58,297 nt of DNA from Colivivens sp964452915 (lineage in GTDB: Bacteria > Bacteroidota > Bacteroidia > Bacteroidales > Bacteroidaceae), in NCBI GenBank assembly GCA_964452915.1, contig CAYVNW010000014.1:1-58297 (forward strand), read 5' to 3'. The notes under the pieces are model-generated. The model was not told the origin of the DNA and searched no databases. It saw nothing but the letters and a program-made list of their open reading frames with translations. Of the stretch, positions 9,086 through 19,201 are shown piece after piece; positions within the stretch are counted from its first letter, which is position 1; each line of letters begins with the position of its first letter. Position numbers and translations under genes: made by a program.

Positions 9086-9760
9086 ATGGAAATAAGCATG
9101 TTTGAAAAAATGCAATCACTGCCTCTGTTACAAGGACTCACAATGACAGAATTCAGCAGCATCATTGTCAATCTTAAACTCGACTTTAAGCAATATGACG
9201 AGAATGATGTGATTGCAAACCAAGGAGAAAGATGTTCTTCTCTCATTTACATTATCGATGGACAATTCGAGGCAGAATATCACGATGAGCACACTGCATT
9301 CATCCTGTCAGAAAAAAGCGAGGAGGCTCCCTACCTGTTAGAGCCGTATAACCTCTTCGGAGTAAAAAGATCGTACGAAAGGACATATACTTTTATTTCA
9401 AAAGGACATACCTTTAGCATAGAGCGCGATTTCTTCATCCGACGGCTTCTGACAAACGAATTAGTACGTAGCAACTATATCAACTATCTGTGCAACAACC
9501 TGCGCAAGGCCAAAGACGCACGCAAAGTAAGTCCGGTGTCTGAGATAGAGCACAAGATGATTGCGGCTATAGCCAATTACAGTTTGTTTGCTGACGGGGA
9601 AAAAGACATACGCATCAAGATGAGTGACTTCGCTACATTAATAGATGAAACACGGCTCAACGTTTCCAATATATTGAACATGTGGCAAGACAGAGGATTC
9701 ATCGAACTCAGACGGTATGGATTCAAAATACAAGACTTCTCTTTACTTTCACAAATATAA
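9086..9760 (+). CDS. Crp/Fnr-family transcription regulator
   Basis: A 224-residue regulator with an N-terminal cyclic-nucleotide-binding-type beta domain (about 15-115, with NQGERCSSLIYIIDG) and a C-terminal winged helix (about 150-220) with SDFATLIDETRLNVSNILNMW as the recognition region. The cysteine cluster of Fnr is absent, so an iron-sulfur sensor role is unlikely. The effector is unknown. It lies in the operon between apbE and the M3 peptidase. Confidence 0.85.
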   Translation: MEISMFEKMQSLPLLQGLTMTEFSSIIVNLKLDFKQYDENDVIANQGERCSSLIYIIDGQFEAEYHDEHTAFILSEKSEEAPYLLEPYNLFGVKRSYERTYTFISKGHTFSIERDFFIRRLLTNELVRSNYINYLCNNLRKAKDARKVSPVSEIEHKMIAAIANYSLFADGEKDIRIKMSDFATLIDETRLNVSNILNMWQDRGFIELRRYGFKIQDFSLLSQI

Positions 9761-9784
9761 CAAACATAAGTACACAATTGCATT

Positions 9785-11860
9785 ATGAATATATTCTTTG
9801 AAAAGTACAACACTCCGCATGACGCTTTTCCATTCGATAAGTTGAAACTTGAAGATTTCGAACCTGCGCTACGACGCGGAATGGAGATTGAAGACGAGGA
9901 GATGGAACACTTGACAAGCAATACAGAGCCTCCTACATTCCATAACACAATCGAGGCAATGGAAACATCAGGCAGACTACTCGGTGATGTATCTGACATC
10001 TTCTTCAATCTCCTGTCGGCCGATACAACAGATGAAATGGATGCACTGGCAGAAAAGATGTCCCCTATCCTTTCAGACCATGCTAATGACATTATGTTCA
10101 ATCCAAAATTGTCAGAAAGAGTTAAGACTGTTTACGATGAATATTTTAATGCAAAAGACAACGGAAAGAAACTCAGCGAACTGACGACAGAGCAACAGGA
10201 GTTATTAAAAAGCACATATCTGGGCTTTGTCAGAAACGGTTCCTATCTCGATAAAGAAAAACAAAAGAGGCTGAAGGAGATTGATAACGAGATGAGCAAA
10301 CTCGATATACAGTTCTCGCAAAATAAATTGAAAGAAATCAATGCTTTTACATTACACATAACAAACGAGGCAGACCTCGAAGGATTGCCGGACAGTGCTA
10401 TCGAAGCAGCCAGTAGAGACGCAAAAGAGAAAGGCAAGGATGGCTGGGTAATCACACTACAGCACCCAAGTATGTCTCCATTTATGACATACAGTAAAAA
10501 CAGAGAACTGCGGAAACAAGTTTGGATGGCATACAATACAATATGTACACACGCAAACAAATATAACAACAAAGAAATTGTTAGAAAAATCGTGAACCTT
10601 TGCGGTGAGGAAGCGCACATATTGGGCTACGATAACTATGCCGACTTCGTCCTCGAAGAACGAATGGCAAAGAATTGCACAAACGTATATAAACTACTGC
10701 ATAAATTAATTGATGCCTACAAGCCTACAGCCATCAAGGAATATGATGCCATAAAACAGCAGGCTAAGGAAATTGAGGGTAAAGACTTCGAACTCATGCC
10801 ATGGGATACGGCATACTACGCGAACAAACTGAAAGAAAAGCTCTACAACATAAACTCAGAGATGTTGCGCCCCTTCTTTGAACTCGGCAAAGTCAAGCAA
10901 GGAGTATTCGGATTAGCCACACGACTTTATGGCATTACATTCAAACTAAACCGCGACATCCCAGTATACAACAAAGATGTAGATACCTTTGAAGTGTATG
11001 ATAAAGATGGCACTTACCTCGCCTTGTTATATTGTGACTTTTATCCACGCGAAGGGAAAAAGTCGGGTGCATGGATGACCAGTTTCAAAGGACAATACAT
11101 CGACGACAATGGATTCAATCATCGTCCTCATGTATCACTGGTCATGAATTTCACAAAACCGACAGCAGATAAACCTGCTCTGCTGACACTCGGTGAAGTG
11201 GAAACGTTTCTACATGAGTTCGGACATTCACTCCATGAAATATTTTCAAACTGTAAGTACGAGGAACTAAGTGGAACAAATGTGTATTGGGATTTCGTAG
11301 AACTCCCTTCGCAGTTCATGGAGAATTTCAGCATTGAGAAAGACTTCCTGTCTACCTTTGCATTTCATTATAAAACAGGAGAGCCACTTCCCGACGAATA
11401 CATTGATCGCATTGTGGCGAGCCGCAACTTTTGCGTTGCAATGGACTGTTTGCGCCAAGTTTGCTTCGGCTTACTCGACATGGCATACTACACACTCAAC
11501 CACAAATTAGAAGAAGACATTGAGACATTCGAGAAAAATGCCTGGAAAGAAGCCTGCATAACGCCATCGATACCAGGCACATGTATGTCTGTTCAATTCT
11601 CACATATTATGGCAGGAGGCTATTCAGCGGGCTACTACAGCTATAAATGGGCAGAAGTGCTTGATGCCGATGCATTCTCTGTATTCAAAAAGAACGGACT
11701 GTTCGACAAGCAGACAGCACAAAGTTTCCGTGACAATATTTTGTCAAAAGGAGCGACAGAAGACCCTATGACCCTTTACAAGCGTTTCCGCGGGCAAGAA
11801 CCGACAATTGAAGCATTGTTGGAGCGGAATGGTATCACAAAAAACAAACAGGCTATATGA
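9785..11860 (+). CDS. M3 family peptidase (Dcp/oligopeptidase A type)
   Basis: Zinc metallopeptidase that degrades short peptides. The HEXXH motif is HEFGHSLHE near residue 480, with the third ligand glutamate in WDFVELPSQFMENF about 28 residues later, and the substrate-binding GGYSAGYYSYKWAEVLDADAF near residue 615. At 691 residues it is full length, and no signal peptide is evident, so it is probably cytoplasmic. Its stop overlaps the next start as ATGA. Confidence 0.92.
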   Translation: MNIFFEKYNTPHDAFPFDKLKLEDFEPALRRGMEIEDEEMEHLTSNTEPPTFHNTIEAMETSGRLLGDVSDIFFNLLSADTTDEMDALAEKMSPILSDHANDIMFNPKLSERVKTVYDEYFNAKDNGKKLSELTTEQQELLKSTYLGFVRNGSYLDKEKQKRLKEIDNEMSKLDIQFSQNKLKEINAFTLHITNEADLEGLPDSAIEAASRDAKEKGKDGWVITLQHPSMSPFMTYSKNRELRKQVWMAYNTICTHANKYNNKEIVRKIVNLCGEEAHILGYDNYADFVLEERMAKNCTNVYKLLHKLIDAYKPTAIKEYDAIKQQAKEIEGKDFELMPWDTAYYANKLKEKLYNINSEMLRPFFELGKVKQGVFGLATRLYGITFKLNRDIPVYNKDVDTFEVYDKDGTYLALLYCDFYPREGKKSGAWMTSFKGQYIDDNGFNHRPHVSLVMNFTKPTADKPALLTLGEVETFLHEFGHSLHEIFSNCKYEELSGTNVYWDFVELPSQFMENFSIEKDFLSTFAFHYKTGEPLPDEYIDRIVASRNFCVAMDCLRQVCFGLLDMAYYTLNHKLEEDIETFEKNAWKEACITPSIPGTCMSVQFSHIMAGGYSAGYYSYKWAEVLDADAFSVFKKNGLFDKQTAQSFRDNILSKGATEDPMTLYKRFRGQEPTIEALLERNGITKNKQAI

Positions 11861-12294
11861 GACAAATCATTATACTGATATTGGTGTTAACACCGCTGTT
11901 TACCTTAAGCTCGTGTGACAAAGACGATGATATTGACGAGATATTCAACGGTCACCGCTTCAAAGTAACGGGTATTACTTATAACGGACAAAAAACGATA
12001 AGTGAGGTCAGCCAGTTATATGAGAGTGCAAACACATATTACATCGTATTCAATTCACTTTCGTTTCAAGGTGTTTTGCAAGCCGGAACAATAATCGAAG
12101 GTACATGGAAGGCAAACGGAAATTCACGTAGCTTCTCAATGACATTCAGTAACACAACAGACCTCACAGGAGCTAATGCGATGTGTAACAATGTGTATAA
12201 CGTACTTCGCAATGCCACGTCATATAGCGGGGACAAAAATGTCATAAGAATAATAAAAGATAAAGACACATACATAGAGCTTAGTTCTCTATAA
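11857..12294 (+). CDS. Small lipoprotein, DUF4847-like
   Basis: A 145-residue lipoprotein: hydrophobic signal (IIILILVLTPLFTL) then lipobox SSCDKDDD. The mature domain of about 120 residues is rich in Thr/Ser strands and resembles the DUF4847 family of Bacteroidetes. The start overlaps the peptidase stop by 4 nt, so translation is coupled to it. The function is unknown. Confidence 0.65.
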   Translation: MRQIIILILVLTPLFTLSSCDKDDDIDEIFNGHRFKVTGITYNGQKTISEVSQLYESANTYYIVFNSLSFQGVLQAGTIIEGTWKANGNSRSFSMTFSNTTDLTGANAMCNNVYNVLRNATSYSGDKNVIRIIKDKDTYIELSSL

Positions 12295-12321
12295 ACATAA
12301 ATAATTTATGAACTGAAAGCA

Positions 12322-12753
12322 ATGGAAGACAATAAACAACGCCAACTCGATTTACGCTATCTTCGTATGGCAAAGATATGGGCAGAAAACAGCTACTGCA
12401 AGAGACGTCAGGTAGGAGCTATTGTGGTCAAACGACAAATGATAATAAGCGACGGATATAATGGGACACCATCAGGATTTGAAAATATATGTGAAGAGAA
12501 CGATGTCACCAAACCATACGTATTGCACGCCGAGGCAAACGCAATAACGAAATTGGCACGTTCACATAATTCAAGTGAGGGTGCGACCCTTTATGTGACA
12601 GCATCACCCTGCCTCGAATGTTCAAAACTCATCATACAGTCTGGTATTAAACGCGTCATCTATGGCGAACAATATCGGCTGCAAGACGGCATAGAGCTGC
12701 TTAAAAAAGCTGGCATAGAAGTGATCCATATCGAGAATACACAAAAAGATTGA
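12322..12753 (+). CDS. dCMP deaminase (zinc-dependent cytidine deaminase fold)
   Basis: Predicted to convert dCMP to dUMP for dTTP synthesis. It shows the zinc-site HAEANAI with the catalytic Glu and SPCLECSKLI with the two cysteine ligands, plus the substrate-loop SDGYNGTPSGFEN typical of ComEB-like dCMP deaminases. The length of 143 residues is normal. Confidence 0.9.
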   Translation: MEDNKQRQLDLRYLRMAKIWAENSYCKRRQVGAIVVKRQMIISDGYNGTPSGFENICEENDVTKPYVLHAEANAITKLARSHNSSEGATLYVTASPCLECSKLIIQSGIKRVIYGEQYRLQDGIELLKKAGIEVIHIENTQKD

Positions 12754-12774
12754 CAACCTAATATAAATACTACA

Positions 12775-14478
12775 ATGAACGTACATCATACTTCCAGATT
12801 CGTTCCGATGATTATAGCCATTAGTGTTATCTGCGGCATTTTTATTGGGACATTCTTCGCAAGGAGGTTTTCAGGCAACCGTCTGAATATAATTAACTCG
12901 TCGTCCAACAAGATCAACGACCTGCTACATATCATTGATGACCAATATGTTGATACTGTCAATATAGCCGACATCGTGGAACAAGCAATGCCTAAAATAC
13001 TGGCAGAGCTCGACCCGCATTGTTCATATATTTCAGCTGAAGCAGCCAAAACCGCTAATGATGACCTTGATGGCAGCTTCAGCGGTATTGGAGTACAATT
13101 CACGATAAAAAACGACACAGTCTACGTGACAAGTATTATAAAAGGAGGGCCGGCAGAAAAAGTCGGCATGTTAGCAGGTGACAGAATCATTTCAATAGAC
13201 GGCAAAACCTATGTAGGTAAAGAGGTCACTAACACAGAAACCATTCACAAACTAAAGGGAGAAAAGGGTTCAAAAGTGAAACTCGGTGTTCTGCGCCGTG
13301 ACCAGAAGAAGCCTTTTACATTCACTGTCACACGAGGCGACATTCCTGTAAAGAGTATAGACGCGGCTTACATGCTGACGGATAAACTTGGATACGTCCG
13401 GGTCAACAAATTTGGTAAGACCACTTATCCGGAATTGCTAATATCACTGGCACAGTTGGAACAAGAAGGATTTGAAGGACTCGTGATAGATCTACGTGGC
13501 AACACTGGCGGATATCTCGATTGTGCCATCCAAATGGTTAACGAATTCTTGCCTGAAGACAAACTGATAGTATACACTGAAGGACGTAAGGCAAAACGGG
13601 AAAACTATATGAGCGACGGACGCGGATCATATCAAAACCTGCCATTGATTGTACTTACTGATGAGATAACAGCCAGCGCAGCAGAAATATTCGCAGGTGC
13701 GATACAAGACAATGACAGAGGTATTATTGTCGGACGCCGTACGTTTGGTAAAGGATTGGTACAAAAACCTATTGCCTTCTCTGATGGAAGTCTTATACAT
13801 CTGACTGTATCAAGATATTATACACCATCCGGACGATGCATCCAAAAGCCTTACGTCAATGGCGAAGATAAAAACTATGAAGAAGATATCATCACCCGTT
13901 ACAAACATGGAGAATTTTTTAATGAAGACAGCATACGCCAGACGGGTGAAATCTATGAGACAAGCATCGGCAGGAAAGTCTACGGAGGTGGTGGCATAAT
14001 GCCCGATTACTTTGTCGCTGAAGATACCACAATGTTCACATCATATTATCAGGAAATTATAACTAAAGGATTAGTATCACAATTCTGCTTCGAATTTACC
14101 GATGCAAACCGTACCAAATATGCAAAGTTGCGGACAGCCACAGATATACTCAAACAACTTCGGAAAGATCATGTCATACAGCAATTCATCAACTACTGTG
14201 ACAATAATGGAGTCAAACGCCGTAATAACATGATATTGCGTTCACAACAACTCATTGAAAATGCAGTGCACGGTACAATTATCTATGATATGATGGACAT
14301 GCAACAGTATTTAGAATATATAAATAAAAGTGATCGTACTGTAACACGTGCGATAGAACTCTTCAATGAAGGACTCACGCGTCCACAACAGCCTGAAGAA
14401 AATGGAAAGAAAGGAGCAAATGCGGCAACGGCTTGCACATATCAAATCACACTTGCTTGCGGAAGATACAGTGCATAA
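12775..14478 (+). CDS. C-terminal processing peptidase, S41 family
   Basis: Periplasmic or membrane-anchored serine protease with an N-terminal anchor (about residues 10-28), a PDZ domain (about 85-175, GIGVQFTIKND to TRGDIPVK), and the S41 catalytic domain with the serine in DEITASAAEIFAG and the lysine in RRTFGKGLVQKP. It is 567 residues long. The last 25 or so residues look unlike a family tail and coincide with the start of the 5-FCL gene in another frame, so the C-terminus may be an out-of-frame read-on. Confidence 0.92.
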   Translation: MNVHHTSRFVPMIIAISVICGIFIGTFFARRFSGNRLNIINSSSNKINDLLHIIDDQYVDTVNIADIVEQAMPKILAELDPHCSYISAEAAKTANDDLDGSFSGIGVQFTIKNDTVYVTSIIKGGPAEKVGMLAGDRIISIDGKTYVGKEVTNTETIHKLKGEKGSKVKLGVLRRDQKKPFTFTVTRGDIPVKSIDAAYMLTDKLGYVRVNKFGKTTYPELLISLAQLEQEGFEGLVIDLRGNTGGYLDCAIQMVNEFLPEDKLIVYTEGRKAKRENYMSDGRGSYQNLPLIVLTDEITASAAEIFAGAIQDNDRGIIVGRRTFGKGLVQKPIAFSDGSLIHLTVSRYYTPSGRCIQKPYVNGEDKNYEEDIITRYKHGEFFNEDSIRQTGEIYETSIGRKVYGGGGIMPDYFVAEDTTMFTSYYQEIITKGLVSQFCFEFTDANRTKYAKLRTATDILKQLRKDHVIQQFINYCDNNGVKRRNNMILRSQQLIENAVHGTIIYDMMDMQQYLEYINKSDRTVTRAIELFNEGLTRPQQPEENGKKGANAATACTYQITLACGRYSA

Positions 14479-14938
14479 GCAAGGCGAACAGGTCATACGA
14501 CAACTCGAAGAGCATCCGTGGTTTCAATGCGCTCACCGGATTCTGATGTTTCATTCCCTACCCGACGAGATAAATACGCATGAGCTGATCAATAGATACA
14601 AAGATGTAAAGACCATTTTACTGCCAACAGTCGTAGGCTGTCATTTAGAGCTTCATGTGCACAATTCAGCTTCACCCACTGCCATCGGAGCTTTTAACAT
14701 AGTCGAATCATTGGGAGAACTTGTTCCACAAACAGAATACAGCAGTATAGATCTTGCAGTAATTCCAGGGGTCGCGTTCGATAAGGCCGGCAACCGGCTC
14801 GGCAGAGGAAAAGGTTATTACGACAGGCTGCTACCACTATTGCACTGCCATACTATCGGAATATGCTTTCCTTTTCAATTTGTCGAAGCAGTACCACACG
14901 AACCGCATGACATACGTGTCGATGATGTTATATATTAG
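14402..14938 (+). CDS. 5-formyltetrahydrofolate cyclo-ligase
   Basis: Converts 5-formyl-THF to 5,10-methenyl-THF using ATP. The signature RLGRGKGYYDRLLP is present near residue 140, and AVIPGVAFDKAGN precedes it. The ATG at 14402 (MERKEQMRQRLAH) gives 178 residues. The ORF extends to 14366, but the longer form adds only twelve non-conserved residues. The chosen start lies 77 nt inside the upstream protease gene. Confidence 0.88.
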   Translation: MERKEQMRQRLAHIKSHLLAEDTVHKQGEQVIRQLEEHPWFQCAHRILMFHSLPDEINTHELINRYKDVKTILLPTVVGCHLELHVHNSASPTAIGAFNIVESLGELVPQTEYSSIDLAVIPGVAFDKAGNRLGRGKGYYDRLLPLLHCHTIGICFPFQFVEAVPHEPHDIRVDDVIY

Positions 14939-14944
14939 AAAATA

Positions 14945-15856
14945 ATGAAAAAGACAGATCATTTAGGATACATATTGGGGATGATCGCCGCAGCACTCTA
15001 CGGTCTCAATCCCCTATTCACCCTGCCACTTTATGCAAATGGGATGGATGCCTGGTCGGTTCTGTTGTTCAGATACCTCCTTTCAGTGCCAATGGTTGCA
15101 GTACTAATGTTATTGAAACATGAGAACTTTCGCCTGACACGGACAGAAACGTGGCAACTTGCCGGACTTGGCTTCCTCATGGCAATATCATCATTAGGAT
15201 TATTTATTGCATTCAGTGTTATGGATGCCGGCATATCCAGCACAATTCTATTCATTTACCCGATTCTCACTGCCGTAATTATGGCATGGATGTTTCATGA
15301 AAGACTTCACTGGCTTGTATGGGCATGTTTGCTGATTGCAACCATAGGAATAGTGATCCTCACCAAAGGCGATGGTGTGGCAAATGTTAATATTGAAGGT
15401 GTCTTGCTTGTAGTTATGTCTGCACTTACCTATTCACTATACCTTATTTTTATTAAACGAGGCTCGCTGGCAAAGATGGAATCTGCAAAAATAACATTCT
15501 ACATTCTTCTATTTGGAACTATTCTCATATTGGTGGGAATCGGTATTCGAGGGGAAATGACAATACCACACGGATGGTACTGGTGTTACTCCATCGGCTC
15601 TGCCTTATTTCCAACAGCCCTTTCGCTTGTTTTAACAGCTATAGCGATACAAAAAATTGGCTCTACAGAAACTGCTATCCTTGGTGCTTTGGAACCGACA
15701 ACGGCTGTCATAATAGGCATAACAGTATTTGGAGAACAACTATCGGCACGAAGCATCACAGGTATCCTACTCATCATTGTATCAGTTACTATCGTTGTTG
15801 CGAAAGACAAAATTCTTGCATTGGCAAGGAAAACTCGCTACAAAAGGACAAAATAA
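14945..15856 (+). CDS. DMT/EamA family transporter
   Basis: A 303-residue membrane protein with about ten hydrophobic segments arranged as two EamA repeats (about 7-140 and 150-290). The second repeat has the typical glutamate-containing LGALEPTTAVIIGITVFGEQLS. These proteins export small metabolites, but the substrate is not predictable. It starts 6 nt after the 5-FCL stop and is the last gene before the AraC promoter. Confidence 0.85.
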   Translation: MKKTDHLGYILGMIAAALYGLNPLFTLPLYANGMDAWSVLLFRYLLSVPMVAVLMLLKHENFRLTRTETWQLAGLGFLMAISSLGLFIAFSVMDAGISSTILFIYPILTAVIMAWMFHERLHWLVWACLLIATIGIVILTKGDGVANVNIEGVLLVVMSALTYSLYLIFIKRGSLAKMESAKITFYILLFGTILILVGIGIRGEMTIPHGWYWCYSIGSALFPTALSLVLTAIAIQKIGSTETAILGALEPTTAVIIGITVFGEQLSARSITGILLIIVSVTIVVAKDKILALARKTRYKRTK

Positions 15857-15889
15857 CGGTACTCTTAGTCTTCAATCTAAAAAAAATTA

Positions 15890-15897
15890 TATCTTTG
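15890..15897 (+). promoter_or_regulatory. -7 box for the AraC-uxaA operon
   Basis: TATCTTTG lies 41 nt before the chosen AraC start codon. It argues against the long ORF start at 15729, which lies upstream inside the transporter gene. Confidence 0.6.
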
Positions 15898-15938
15898 TAA
15901 ATACAACGATTTGGACTACTACTCGATCTTGTGAGACA

Positions 15939-16919
15939 ATGAACATATCAGATACAACTGCAGGACATGTACTGCAAGAAATAGATTTTAAGGATTTTCC
16001 CAACGATAAAAGGTTTCCACAAATTGACGGCAAACTATTCATTACCGACAATCTTGATAGCGAGTTTTCTGAATATGAAAACTCAAATGTGACAAAAGCG
16101 ACAGAAGTAGACACCGGTGATGATGCAAGACAAAAATACATTAATTATAAAGCTCCTGTAAAACTTAGCATGACGGTTATCTTCATTTGCGTAGACGGAC
16201 AAATGCGCATAAAAGTGAACCTTCAAGAGTACTTGTTGACCAAAAGCACAGCTGTCACAATCACAACAGGGTCATTTATGCAGTTGTTCGACTTTTCGAA
16301 AGATTTTAAGGGCATCATAGTTGCAATCGCACCGCAATTCATGTGTTTTGAAGAGGATGTGAAAACCTGGATGGCAGCATACCACTACATGCAGAACACT
16401 CCTTTCTTCAGGCTCAACGCAGAAGAATTAACTGAGACCATATGTATTTACCGTATGATGAAGCAAAAGTTAATGAAGAAAGAATCACATTATCGGACAC
16501 AAATAGCAAAGGCGTACCTTGACCTGTTTAAGTACAATGGAATGCAGTCGTTCTACGAAAAGCATTTGTTACAAGAAAACAGTGAGCCTAAAAACCGCAA
16601 ACAAGAACTGTTCATGCGTTTCATTCAAATGGTCCACAATCACTACAGAGAAAGCCGGCAAGTTATATTCTATGCAGAAAAATTATCTATAAGTTCAAAG
16701 TACCTGTCGACTATAATACATGAAGTCAGCGGTAAATACGCGACTGAATGGATCGATGAATATATCATTCTTGACGCTAAAGCAATGTTGAAATGGAGCA
16801 GAAACAGTATCAAAGAAATTTGTACACAGCTTCATTTTGCAAACCAATCACTTTTCTCAAAATATTTTAAGCGGCACACAGGAATGACCCCAAAAGAATT
16901 CAGAAACGCACCTATATGA
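15939..16919 (+). CDS. AraC-family transcription regulator
   Basis: A 326-residue protein with an N-terminal cupin-like sensing region (about 60-180) and a C-terminal double helix-turn-helix (about 225-325): FYAEKLSISSKYLSTIIHEV, then IKEICTQLHFANQSLFSKYF and the terminal RHTGMTPKEFR. The ATG at 15939 (MNISDTTAG) is used because it follows the -7 box. Its stop overlaps the uxaA start as ATGA, so it is a likely regulator of altronate use, although the ligand is not shown by sequence. Confidence 0.85.
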   Translation: MNISDTTAGHVLQEIDFKDFPNDKRFPQIDGKLFITDNLDSEFSEYENSNVTKATEVDTGDDARQKYINYKAPVKLSMTVIFICVDGQMRIKVNLQEYLLTKSTAVTITTGSFMQLFDFSKDFKGIIVAIAPQFMCFEEDVKTWMAAYHYMQNTPFFRLNAEELTETICIYRMMKQKLMKKESHYRTQIAKAYLDLFKYNGMQSFYEKHLLQENSEPKNRKQELFMRFIQMVHNHYRESRQVIFYAEKLSISSKYLSTIIHEVSGKYATEWIDEYIILDAKAMLKWSRNSIKEICTQLHFANQSLFSKYFKRHTGMTPKEFRNAPI

Positions 16920-18415
16920 ATACAATAAGAATTAATCTGGCAGACAATGTTGCCGTAGCAATTGAGCCTTTGAAGCAAAACGATGTTGTCAATGTTGACG
17001 GCTTAAGCATACGACTAAATTCTGACGTGCCCGCAGGGCACAAGTTCCTGCTGCAGGACATGAAGGCCGGAGAAAACGTGATAAAATATGGCTATCCTAT
17101 CGGACATCTCACGGAAGACCATAAGAAAGGAGATTTCGTCTGTCACAACAATATAAAAACGAATTTAAGCGGTCTGCTTGAATACACCTACAAACCCATT
17201 GACACCACCCTGCCACATTTTCAATCTAAGAAAGATTCATTCATGGGTTACCGTCGCAAAAATGGCGATGTAGGCATACGCAACGAATTGTGGATTGTGC
17301 CGACTGTGGGTTGTGTGAACGGCATCGTCAACCAATTGAAGGAACAAATTACTGAGGAAATACAAAAGAATACTGACAGGCATAACGTGCGTGTTGTAGC
17401 TTATCCACACAACTATGGGTGTAGCCAACTTAGTGGCGACCACGAGAACACACGGAAAATATTACGCGACCTCGTACTTCACCCCAATGCAGGAGCTGTA
17501 CTCGTCGTTGGATTAGGATGTGAAAACAACCAACCTGACAAGTTCGAGGAAATGCTTGGCGATTACGATAAAGAGCGTATACGCTTCATGGTGTCTCAGC
17601 ATGTACACGGTGACGAAGTAGAGGAAGGAATGCGGATTCTACGTGAACTGTATAATATAATGTGTAATGATCAGCGCAGTGCTATACCACTGTCTGAATT
17701 GAAGGTCGGTCTGAAATGCGGAGGCAGTGACGGATTCTCCGGCATTACCGCGAATCCTCTACTTGGAGTGTTCAGCGATTATATTGTGAGTCAAGGAGGC
17801 ACAACAGTACTCACTGAAGTGCCGGAAATGTTTGGTGCCGAGACTATACTCATGAACCGTTGCCGTACTCGCAGCCTTTTTAATCAAACAGTTAAGCTCA
17901 TCAATGACTTCAAAGAATATTTCCTCAGTCACGGAGAGCCTGTAGGAGAGAATCCAAGTCCGGGCAATAAGGCTGGAGGCATAAGCACATTAGAGGAAAA
18001 AGCGTTAGGCTGTACACAAAAATGCGGTAAGAGCACTGTTGAGGGAGTACTCAACTATGCCGACAGGTTGCAAGTAAAAGGATTAAACTTATTAAGTGCC
18101 CCAGGCAACGATTTAGTGGCAAGTACCGCATTGGCGGCTGCCGGTTGCCATATTGTATTATTTACAACAGGAAGGGGAACCCCATTCGGTACTTTTGTCC
18201 CTACAATGAAAATAAGTTCCAATTCACAGCTTGCCAACAACAAACCGACATGGATTGATTTCAATGCAGGTACATTGGTTGAGGGACACAACATGCAAGA
18301 AGTGTTTGAGAATTTCAGACAAAAAGTCATCGACATTGCATCAGGAGAACTCACATGGAATGAAAAGAAGAACTATCAAGAAATTGCAATATTCAAAACA
18401 GGTGTGACACTATGA
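16916..18415 (+). CDS. uxaA: Altronate dehydratase
   Basis: Dehydrates D-altronate to 2-keto-3-deoxygluconate in galacturonate catabolism. It has an N-terminal SAF domain (residues 1-95) fused to the catalytic domain, with FMGYRRKNGDVGIRNEL, the conserved PHNYGCSQ, GLGCENNQPD and LKCGGSDGFSGITANP, and FTTGRGTPFG near the end. At 499 residues it is full length. It is coupled to AraC by a 4-nt overlap and followed by two HAD genes. The matching tagaturonate reductase gene is 19 kb away on the other strand. Confidence 0.95.
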   Translation: MNTIRINLADNVAVAIEPLKQNDVVNVDGLSIRLNSDVPAGHKFLLQDMKAGENVIKYGYPIGHLTEDHKKGDFVCHNNIKTNLSGLLEYTYKPIDTTLPHFQSKKDSFMGYRRKNGDVGIRNELWIVPTVGCVNGIVNQLKEQITEEIQKNTDRHNVRVVAYPHNYGCSQLSGDHENTRKILRDLVLHPNAGAVLVVGLGCENNQPDKFEEMLGDYDKERIRFMVSQHVHGDEVEEGMRILRELYNIMCNDQRSAIPLSELKVGLKCGGSDGFSGITANPLLGVFSDYIVSQGGTTVLTEVPEMFGAETILMNRCRTRSLFNQTVKLINDFKEYFLSHGEPVGENPSPGNKAGGISTLEEKALGCTQKCGKSTVEGVLNYADRLQVKGLNLLSAPGNDLVASTALAAAGCHIVLFTTGRGTPFGTFVPTMKISSNSQLANNKPTWIDFNAGTLVEGHNMQEVFENFRQKVIDIASGELTWNEKKNYQEIAIFKTGVTL

Positions 18416-18442
18416 AAAGTATACGCTTACAATAATCAGCTT

Positions 18443-19201
18443 ATGAACAGAGAGACAATTATAAAGGCCCTGCAGGCATTTGCTTGCAAAAACAAATTCG
18501 ACAAGTTCAACCTCAGAACCATCATGTTCGACATGGATGGAGTATTATTCAATTCAATGCCAAACCATGCCAAGTCATGGCACAGGGCAATGGAATATTT
18601 CGGATTGAACCTTCCGGAAGACGAGGCGTATATGTATGAAGGACGTACAGGGGCAAGTACAATCAATATAGTCACACAACGTCAATTGCACCGTAATGCT
18701 GATGCTGAGGAATGCGAAAAAATCTATAAGAAAAAAAGCGAGTTTTTCAATCAGTGTCCGGAGGCAAAACGTATGGAAGGAGCACTCGAAACTGTAACTG
18801 CCGCCAAAGAGGCAGGTGTCACTCCTATTATTGTCACAGGTTCTGGTACTCAAAGCCTTCTGGCACGAATAGAACAAAACTTTCCTCACCTTTTCCGCAG
18901 TGACTGGATGGTCGCGGCTAAAGACGTCAAATTCGGTAAGCCAAACCCTGAGCCCTATCTCATAGGTATGAAGAAAGCGGGCGGACTCACACCACAACAG
19001 ACAATGGTGGTTGAAAATGCGCCTTTGGGTGTGCAAGCCGGAGTTGCAGCAGGTTGTTTCGTCATTGCCGTCAATACAGGTCCACTACCCGACTCTGTTC
19101 TCACAGAACAAGGAGCTAACTTGTTGTTTCACTCAATGACCGAGTTAAGTCAATATATCGCTATCATAATTGAAGAAGCAAATAATCTAACTGACAAATG
19201 A
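18443..19201 (+). CDS. HAD hydrolase, beta-phosphoglucomutase-like
   Basis: A 252-residue HAD phosphatase or mutase. Motif I is FDMDGVLFNS (near residue 30, after an N-terminal extension of about 25 residues), motif II VTGSG, motif III lysine in KFGKPNPEPY, motif IV VVENAPLGVQAG. The helical cap between motifs I and II (AWHR-like KSWHRAMEYFG) is of the sugar-phosphatase/beta-PGM type. Its place after uxaA suggests a sugar-acid phosphate substrate, but this is inference. Confidence 0.85.
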   Translation: MNRETIIKALQAFACKNKFDKFNLRTIMFDMDGVLFNSMPNHAKSWHRAMEYFGLNLPEDEAYMYEGRTGASTINIVTQRQLHRNADAEECEKIYKKKSEFFNQCPEAKRMEGALETVTAAKEAGVTPIIVTGSGTQSLLARIEQNFPHLFRSDWMVAAKDVKFGKPNPEPYLIGMKKAGGLTPQQTMVVENAPLGVQAGVAAGCFVIAVNTGPLPDSVLTEQGANLLFHSMTELSQYIAIIIEEANNLTDK

